Position numbers and translations under genes: made by a program. Below the pieces are notes generated by a model that saw nothing but the letters and a program-made list of their open reading frames with translations, did no database searches and had not been told where the DNA came from. From assembly GCA_041666125.1 (NCBI GenBank), contig JBAYHN010000041.1:1-11892 (forward strand): a stretch of DNA of 11,892 bases, written 5' to 3'. Below are positions 8,401-11,892 of this stretch, one piece after another (position 1 is the first letter of the stretch; the number at the start of each line of letters is the position of its first letter). This DNA is from JBAYHN01 sp041666125 (lineage in GTDB: Bacteria; Patescibacteriota; Gracilibacteria; UBA1369; UM-FILTER-53-11).

Positions 8401-9175
8401 TTCTCTTGCGGTCGATTTTTACTGTAATTACACCTTTTTTGTCTGTTTCAATTTCTAGCCAAGCACCACGTTTTGGAATGATCTTTGCGTTGTGGCAGTT
8501 TGGGTAAAGTGTGTTTCTTGAGAAGAAAACGCCCGGTGAACGTACGATCTGGCTAACTACGATTCTTTCGATACCATTAATGATGAATGTTCCTTTCTCT
8601 GTCATAAGAGGAACTGCACCAAGGAAAACATCCTGCTCTTTAATTTCTCCGCTCTCCTTGTTAATAAGTTGAACGTGTACTTTTAAAGGAGCTTCATAAG
8701 ATAAATTCTTATTCTTTGCTGTTTCTGGGTCATATTTTGGTTCACCTATTGAATGTTCTAAAAAGTGAAGTTCAAGTTTTTTTCCGGAAAAGTCTGCAAT
8801 AGGGGAGATTTCATCCAAAAGTTCGCGTACACCGTCTTTTAAGAACCATTTATATGAGTTGATTTGAATTTCGATAAGTGCCGGGAGCTTGCATGCTTCC
8901 AACTCGCTATTCAAAAACACTCTTTTTGCTCCTGTTAAAACAGGCTCCCTAATTTCCGGGAGGTAAGTGTCTATGTCGGTTTTTTTGAGCTTTGCAGGTT
9001 TAAAAGCTTTTAAGTTCTTTATGCTTTTAACCTTTACCTCTTCGAATTCACCTTGATCTGCCACCACCTTTTTTGGTGGGAGAGGTTGTTTTTTTACCGG
9101 TTTTTTTGAAATAACCTTCTGGGCTTTTTTAGGGGCCTTTGAAGGCTTAGACTTTTTCGCGGTTTTTTTGGCCAT
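5402..9175 (-). CDS. rpoB: DNA-directed RNA polymerase subunit beta
   Basis: RNA polymerase beta subunit, 1257 residues, forming the active site together with beta-prime. Visible motifs are RSPGVFF at 212-218, the rifampicin-pocket segment FFASSQLSQFMDQ starting at 453, EDAVIIS at 806-812, GDKIAGRHGNKG around 956-967 with the two conserved lysines 958 and 966, and GGKAQHGGQRFGEMEVWALE around 1099-1118. Residues equivalent to E. coli D516, H526 and S531 (here D464, H474, S479) are wild type, so rifampicin sensitivity is plausible. The segment after the pocket reads CPIATPEGPN, with Ala510 where Glu is nearly universal. The N-terminus has about 75 residues before the usual beginning of the fold, the first 36 containing 15 lysines. 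The C-terminus runs about 80 residues past the normal end, and its last 60 residues are strongly acidic. The large E. coli-type lineage inserts are absent. The stop is TAA. A promoter and a structured leader lie upstream. Confidence 0.99.
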   Translation of the reverse strand: MAKKTAKKSKPSKAPKKAQKVISKKPVKKQPLPPKKVVADQGEFEEVKVKSIKNLKAFKPAKLKKTDIDTYLPEIREPVLTGAKRVFLNSELEACKLPALIEIQINSYKWFLKDGVRELLDEISPIADFSGKKLELHFLEHSIGEPKYDPETAKNKNLSYEAPLKVHVQLINKESGEIKEQDVFLGAVPLMTEKGTFIINGIERIVVSQIVRSPGVFFSRNTLYPNCHNAKIIPKRGAWLEIETDKKGVITVKIDRKRKIPITSLLRVFGYETDKDILDLFGGINTNPEMDSLLNTLEKDPAKTVDEAYQQIYRKIRPGDLATPENAKSLITSMFFDYRKYDMGAVARYKLNRRFAISTPNTKEFHTFQVPDLVEILKYLIRLNNGELKPDDIDHLSNRRVRAVGELVQNKFRVGLLRTDRIAKDRMTVMDIDTVTPTQLINSRPITAALREFFASSQLSQFMDQTNPLAELAHKRRLSAMGPGGLSRERASFDVRDVHTSHYGRICPIATPEGPNIGLVVHLAAYAKVNAYGFIETPFREVANTAKNNVKDLLDRRLNEELYDGKRLIAKIDTVITEKIAKEAGKIKDKPVIKVRPYLTSKIAYFDADAEKPLIIAQANSEVNELNEFVQTRIPARHSGEPQLAHVNEITHIDVSPKQIISETTALIPFLEHDDNTRASMGSNMQRQAVSLLRPQAPIVGTGMEEMVAKSSGQVLMAEESGTVSYVDAREISVIYESGRKKTYKLQNYTRSNQATCMHQMARTKTGQKVKRGDVLADGAATDGGELALGANLLVAYMSWQGYNYEDAVIISDKLVRNGVFDSIHIENYTLDVRDTKLGPEIITRDIPNVGENRLKDLDEEGIVRVGAKVKEGDILVGKITPKGETELTAEERLLRAIFGDKARDVKDTSLRMPGGASGTVVDVQIFTRKDGDELATGVNKQIRVSVAQTRKISIGDKIAGRHGNKGIISLIVPEENMPYLPDGTPVDIILNPLGVTSRMNIGQILETHLGWAASKEGVTVASPALNGVHTDKIIAMLKKNNLPEDGKIQLYDGLSGDPFDHKTTVGIAYIMKLSHLIEDKIHARSVGPYSLVTQQPLGGKAQHGGQRFGEMEVWALEAYGAAHTLQEMLTIKSDDVYGRAKSYESIVKGEPIRKPRTPESFNVLVKELQSLGLSVNLLKLKPDAVLPGDEEYVAIEDESVEGKLDKEIQGKIEHEMVATVPEKASLAGFESEEEMAASEVKELEEEKQAESGADIS

Positions 9176-9184
9176 AAATAAAGA

Positions 9185-9234
9185 TGTGTTATGGTAAAAA
9201 TTACTTTAGAGCACGCGCGTACGGCCACAACACA
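9185..9234 (-). promoter_or_regulatory. Long hairpin in the rpoB 5' leader
   Basis: In the mRNA, UGUGUUGUGG (9234-9225) can pair with CCAUAACACA (9194-9185), giving a 10-bp stem with nine Watson-Crick pairs and one G-U pair. The 30-nt loop contains a small self-complementary GUACGCGCGUGC. The stem ends 9 nt before the rpoB ATG, so it could affect ribosome access. There is no U-run after the stem, which argues against a terminator. I recognise no known riboswitch or ribosomal-protein leader. The role as an autoregulatory element is inferred. Confidence 0.45.
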
Positions 9235-9245
9235 ATCAGATTACG

Positions 9246-9284
9246 GTGCAAAGCACATTCTATCTATAAAACTGGTGGCGTCAA
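9246..9284 (-). promoter_or_regulatory. Probable sigma70-type promoter for rpoB-ssb-rpoC-rpsL-rpsG
   Basis: On the minus strand TTGACG (9284-9279) is followed after 16 bp by TAGAAT (9262-9257). Each matches the consensus at five of six positions. The start of transcription would be near 9250, giving a leader of about 75 nt before the rpoB ATG. Immediately after the -10 box is a perfect inverted repeat, GTGC-TTT-GCAC (9256-9246), which covers the predicted start and might be an operator or the first RNA hairpin. The promoter lies in the largest intergenic gap of the window, as expected for the start of a highly expressed operon. Confidence 0.6.
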
Positions 9285-9330
9285 ATTTAAAGCCATTTGT
9301 TTCACTTTTTAGCTTGACGGGTAGCTGAGA

Positions 9331-10611
9331 TTATTTTGCGAATAGCGTTTTAGGCTCTTTCTTTAGTATTCTAAATATTGGAATTGCGGCTGCAACTAAA
9401 GAAAGTAAAACGGAGCCGATGAGAAGTATGAATATAAAAGGAATTTCCGGTTTGAAAATCGATTCGACAGAAATTGAGTAGAGCGAAATTTGTTTTGCGA
9501 TTAATTTTTGGAAAATTGCGTTTGAGACCAGGCCGATTAAAGTTCCGAGTATTCCTCCTGCAAATCCCATAATTCCGACTTCTATAAAATAAATTAATGA
9601 AAGAGTCTTTCTGGATGCGCCAATTGCGCGCATAATGCCGATTTCTTTTGAGCGAACAGATAGGATTGCCCAAAAACTGTTGCCGATAAGGATTACTGCG
9701 CCGGCCAAAATAATGCTGCTTAATATAAAGACAATTATTTGTATGAGTTGAAGGCTTTTTCCGATTTCTTTGAATTCTTTTTGAAGGGAGGTGACGTGCA
9801 TGCCTTGGGATTCCAGTTGTGCGGAAACTTTTTCCACGTTTTGGGCGGAATTTAATGTGACGAAGAGTTTGTTGTAGGTTCTTGTTGTGTTGCCGTCGGC
9901 TGCGCTTAGGGCTTCTACGGTTTGTAGAGGGATTGTTATGCCGACCAAGTCAACTCTGTCGGAAAAACCGACTATTTTTCCTTCCCAAGTTTTTGCGGGT
10001 TTGCCCAGAGTTGGGAAAAAGGAGGAATAGCCCGGTAGAATTTTTATGCTTTTTCCGCGGAATGTATCTTCGCTAAGTTCGGGCAAACCCGCAGAAGGTG
10101 CGAGTGAAAGATTATATAAATCTATAAGTTTGCGTGAAATTAAAACCGGAATGGGGGAGTCTACGGAGTTTTTTTCTAAGTCTGCGGTCCAAGTTGCATC
10201 GCGTGGCAAATCGCTTGTAATGGCCTTTCTTTCGGTTCCGAAGATTAAACTATCTGTCTGTAGTGGCTGGCCAGCAATTTCTATTTGTATGCTCGCCAGG
10301 TTGGAATAAATCATGTGTTTTGAAACCTGTGTCACTTCCGGCATTTTTGAGATTTCCGCCATCACTTCGTCGTTTAAGACTTTCTGCGATTGCCCAAAAA
10401 TATTAAATAGTGGTGAAGATTTTCCATAAACCGTAATTTCGGAAAGGGGGTTTTTGCGCGCAGCGGATTCATAAAGGCTTTGCTCTATTCCAAAGCGCAG
10501 GGAAAATAATATAAATGCTGCGGCGGCCGCAAAAGCGATCCCTGCAAGCAGAACAAAAAGTTGCCCCGGCCGCCGCATCAAATCCTTAAAAACAAACGGC
10601 AAAATTTTCAT
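9331..10611 (-). CDS. ABC transporter permease, FtsX/MacB/LolC-type
   Basis: Membrane subunit of an ABC transporter of the mechanotransmission type (type VII fold). The 426 residues have the canonical topology: one N-terminal membrane helix (about 17-39), a large extracytoplasmic domain (about 40-285, resembling the MacB core domain in layout), and three C-terminal helices (about 289-315, 338-366, 389-415). The cytoplasmic segment VRSKEIGIMRAIGASRKTL (319-337), between the second and third helices, is the typical FtsX-family ATPase-coupling signature. The ATG lies 3 bp after the stop of the upstream membrane-protein gene, so the two are almost certainly cotranscribed. Family members export lipoproteins, peptides or antibiotics, or transmit signals to envelope hydrolases; the substrate cannot be told here. 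A FtsX proper is shorter (about 300 residues), so the MacB/Lol branch fits better. The stop is TAA. Confidence 0.88.
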   Translation of the reverse strand: MKILPFVFKDLMRRPGQLFVLLAGIAFAAAAAFILFSLRFGIEQSLYESAARKNPLSEITVYGKSSPLFNIFGQSQKVLNDEVMAEISKMPEVTQVSKHMIYSNLASIQIEIAGQPLQTDSLIFGTERKAITSDLPRDATWTADLEKNSVDSPIPVLISRKLIDLYNLSLAPSAGLPELSEDTFRGKSIKILPGYSSFFPTLGKPAKTWEGKIVGFSDRVDLVGITIPLQTVEALSAADGNTTRTYNKLFVTLNSAQNVEKVSAQLESQGMHVTSLQKEFKEIGKSLQLIQIIVFILSSIILAGAVILIGNSFWAILSVRSKEIGIMRAIGASRKTLSLIYFIEVGIMGFAGGILGTLIGLVSNAIFQKLIAKQISLYSISVESIFKPEIPFIFILLIGSVLLSLVAAAIPIFRILKKEPKTLFAK

Positions 10612-10614
10612 CTG

Positions 10615-10998
10615 TTATTTGGTTAAATTTGAAATAGCCTTTTTAAAATAAATCATAAAGCCAATGCCAAACGCCGCAAAAACGCCCATCGTAATCAAAA
10701 TCCAATTTTCTTCCATCTTGCTATAAAAAGTTCCAAGCGCACAGATAAGAAAAATTTCATTTATTGCATAAAGCGTTATTCCAACTTTTTTGTATTGCCA
10801 GAGTTTTTTTACAGCAAGGATTTTTAAAATGCCGGCAGCCAAAAGAAAAATGCCTATTAGGATTAATTGACCGTCAGAAAATCCTTTCTGGATTAAAGAA
10901 AAAAGTGTTCCTCCCCCGTAAAGAATGAAGATTGCGCCAAAAATAATAGAAATAATTCCAATGAATTTAAATAAACCGCTGTGTTTTGGATTTTCCAT
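10615..10998 (-). CDS. Small four-helix membrane protein of unknown function
   Basis: I do not recognise this 127-residue protein. Four hydrophobic segments are visible at about 12-35, 44-64, 71-92 and 98-117, separated by short loops. The 64-71 loop is basic (VKKLWQYKK) and the C-terminus is also basic (KKAISNLTK). By the positive-inside rule both would face the cytoplasm, as would the N-terminus. No catalytic motif or cysteine pair is evident. It sits between the ATPase gene (21-bp AT-rich gap) and the permease gene (3-bp gap), so it is likely an accessory subunit of the transporter or a protein expressed with it. The stop is TAA. The coding call is supported by the hydrophobic periodicity and the tight fit between neighbours. 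Confidence 0.75.
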   Translation of the reverse strand: MENPKHSGLFKFIGIISIIFGAIFILYGGGTLFSLIQKGFSDGQLILIGIFLLAAGILKILAVKKLWQYKKVGITLYAINEIFLICALGTFYSKMEENWILITMGVFAAFGIGFMIYFKKAISNLTK

Positions 10999-11019
10999 AA
11001 TTAAAGTTAATTTAATAAA

Positions 11020-11679
11020 TTATTTTGTCATGACTCCATTAACTATATTTATAACCCGTTCCGCACTCGCTGCGATTTCCATATCATGAGTGGCAACCAC
11101 AAAAGCCGTGCCATGATTTTTATGCAGCCCCTTAAAAAGTTCAATAATTTCTTTACCGGTTTTTGCGTCTAGATTTCCCGTTGGTTCGTCTGCCAAAACT
11201 AGAGCCGGATTCATGACCAACGCCCTTGCTACGCATGCCCTCTGTTTTTGCCCACCGGAAAGCTGGTGAGGCTTGTGATGGGTTAAATGTGACAATCCAA
11301 CTTCATGCAGAATTGAATGTACTTCCGATTCGCTCGGCAACTCTCCTGCAAACAAAAACGGCACAATCACATTTTCATAAAGTGTGAGGTGAGGGAGTAG
11401 CAGGGGATCCTGAAAAACAAATCCAATGTTTTGATTTCTGAATTTGCTCAGCTCGCCATCACTTAGTTTATTGAGGTTTTTATTTTTAAATAAAACTTCC
11501 CCCGCACTTGGCCTGTCCAGCCCGCCCATTATATGCAAAAGAGTCGTTTTGCCCGAGCCCGAAGGCCCGATTAGCGCAACAAATTCGCCATTTTCAATTT
11601 TAAGCGACACATCTTCAAGCGCATGAGTTTTCTTTTTGCCAATCGTGTAATACTTCGAAATCCCTGCGAGTGTAATCAC
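11020..11679 (-). CDS. ABC transporter ATP-binding protein, LolD/MacB class
   Basis: Nucleotide-binding subunit that drives the adjacent permease by ATP hydrolysis. The 219 residues contain all required motifs: Walker A GPSGSGKT (38-45), Q-loop Gln90 in FVFQDP, signature LSGGQ (140-144), Walker B VLADE with the catalytic Glu165, the D-loop GNLD, and His198 of the H-loop. The GGLDRPSAGEV and FRNQNIGFVFQ segments are typical of the LolD/MacB/FtsE group, and the length is normal for a stand-alone LolD-like ATPase. The start is GTG (11679-11677); an ATG four bases further upstream is in another frame and hits a stop at its third codon. The gene lies 32 bp after the partial upstream gene and heads the three-gene transporter cassette. 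The stop is TAA. Confidence 0.93.
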   Translation of the reverse strand: MITLAGISKYYTIGKKKTHALEDVSLKIENGEFVALIGPSGSGKTTLLHIMGGLDRPSAGEVLFKNKNLNKLSDGELSKFRNQNIGFVFQDPLLLPHLTLYENVIVPFLFAGELPSESEVHSILHEVGLSHLTHHKPHQLSGGQKQRACVARALVMNPALVLADEPTGNLDAKTGKEIIELFKGLHKNHGTAFVVATHDMEIAASAERVINIVNGVMTK

Positions 11680-11711
11680 GCCATTAATAATAGCACGACG
11701 GAGTTTTGATA

Positions 11712-11892
11712 CTATGCCTCGTCATCAGCGACGTCTTCTTCCTGTTCGCTGGAGGTTGGGAGCTGTGTCGTTCCTGCAAGAGTTTCAATCTTCACATAAT
11801 GAGTTTCATAGAATTTCTTGCAATCTTCCAAATGCTTTGCCACTTTTTTGTCATCGCCGGCCTGCATAAACTTTGGGCTGATTTTAAACGAA
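11712..11892 (-). CDS. C-terminal part of an unrecognised protein (runs off the window)
   Basis: The last 59 codons of a gene that enters from the right edge, in the frame ending at a TAG at 11714-11712. The visible part is hydrophilic, begins SFKISPKFMQAGDD, continues with a probably helical Lys/Glu-rich stretch, and ends in an acidic tail (SSEQEEDVADDEA). It has no membrane segment and no motif I can assign. It is the longest open frame here; at least one competing minus frame is closed by internal stops. It is encoded on the same strand, 32 bp ahead of the ATPase gene, so it may be the first part of that operon or an unrelated upstream gene. Confidence 0.6.
   Translation of the reverse strand, partial: SFKISPKFMQAGDDKKVAKHLEDCKKFYETHYVKIETLAGTTQLPTSSEQEEDVADDEA

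Noticed and set aside
9305..9330. Terminator after the permease gene
   Set aside because: Only a 4-bp AGCT/AGCT repeat with an A-run is visible on the transcript strand. There is no stable stem with a U-tract, so termination there is not supported.
9371..9673. 100-codon minus-strand open frame inside the permease gene
   Set aside because: It overlaps the conserved membrane helices of the permease in another frame and is rich in Arg/Asn, as expected of a shadow frame.

Overview
The window comes from a bacterial chromosome and carries core information-processing genes. All nine genes lie on the minus strand, so transcription runs from right (11892) to left (1). The layout is compact and base composition is moderately A+T-rich (by eye, not counted). 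Every complete reading frame is intact under the standard code. None of the eight visible starts has a convincing Shine-Dalgarno sequence. S12 carries the long loop seen in Bacillus-type S12, and beta-prime has a roughly 70-residue charged insertion near its N-terminus. Together with the unusual gene order, this suggests a member of the Patescibacteria/CPR or a neighbouring lineage. That assignment is an inference without a database search and should be treated as tentative.

Region 1, 11892-9331 in transcription order: the end of an unrecognised gene with an acidic tail, then an ABC-transporter cassette. The cassette holds a LolD/MacB-class ATPase, a small four-helix membrane protein of unknown function, and an FtsX/MacB-type permease. 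The last two genes are only 3 bp apart, so the three proteins probably form or serve one transporter.

Region 2, 9330-9176: a 155-bp gap with a good sigma70-like promoter (TTGACG, 16 bp, TAGAAT). Its transcript would begin with a leader of about 75 nt containing a long hairpin just ahead of rpoB.

Region 3, 9175-62: the transcription/translation operon rpoB, ssb, rpoC, rpsL, rpsG. An ssb gene sits between rpoB and rpoC, which are directly adjacent in almost all bacteria. The rpoB-ssb gap is 12 bp and the ssb-rpoC gap 39 bp. No rplJ/rplL genes precede rpoB. RpoB carries a lysine-rich N-terminal tail and an acidic C-terminal tail. The rpsL-rpsG gap holds a GC-rich hairpin that can be rearranged into an alternative hairpin, at the position where S7 autoregulates in the E. 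coli str operon. Positions 1-61 hold no recognisable gene.

The most noteworthy points are the rpoB-ssb-rpoC arrangement, the structured rpoB leader, the RpoB tails, the possible RNA switch before rpsG, and the uniform lack of Shine-Dalgarno sites. I found no mobile element, CRISPR array, tRNA or rRNA, and no clear sign of a wholly new multi-gene system.
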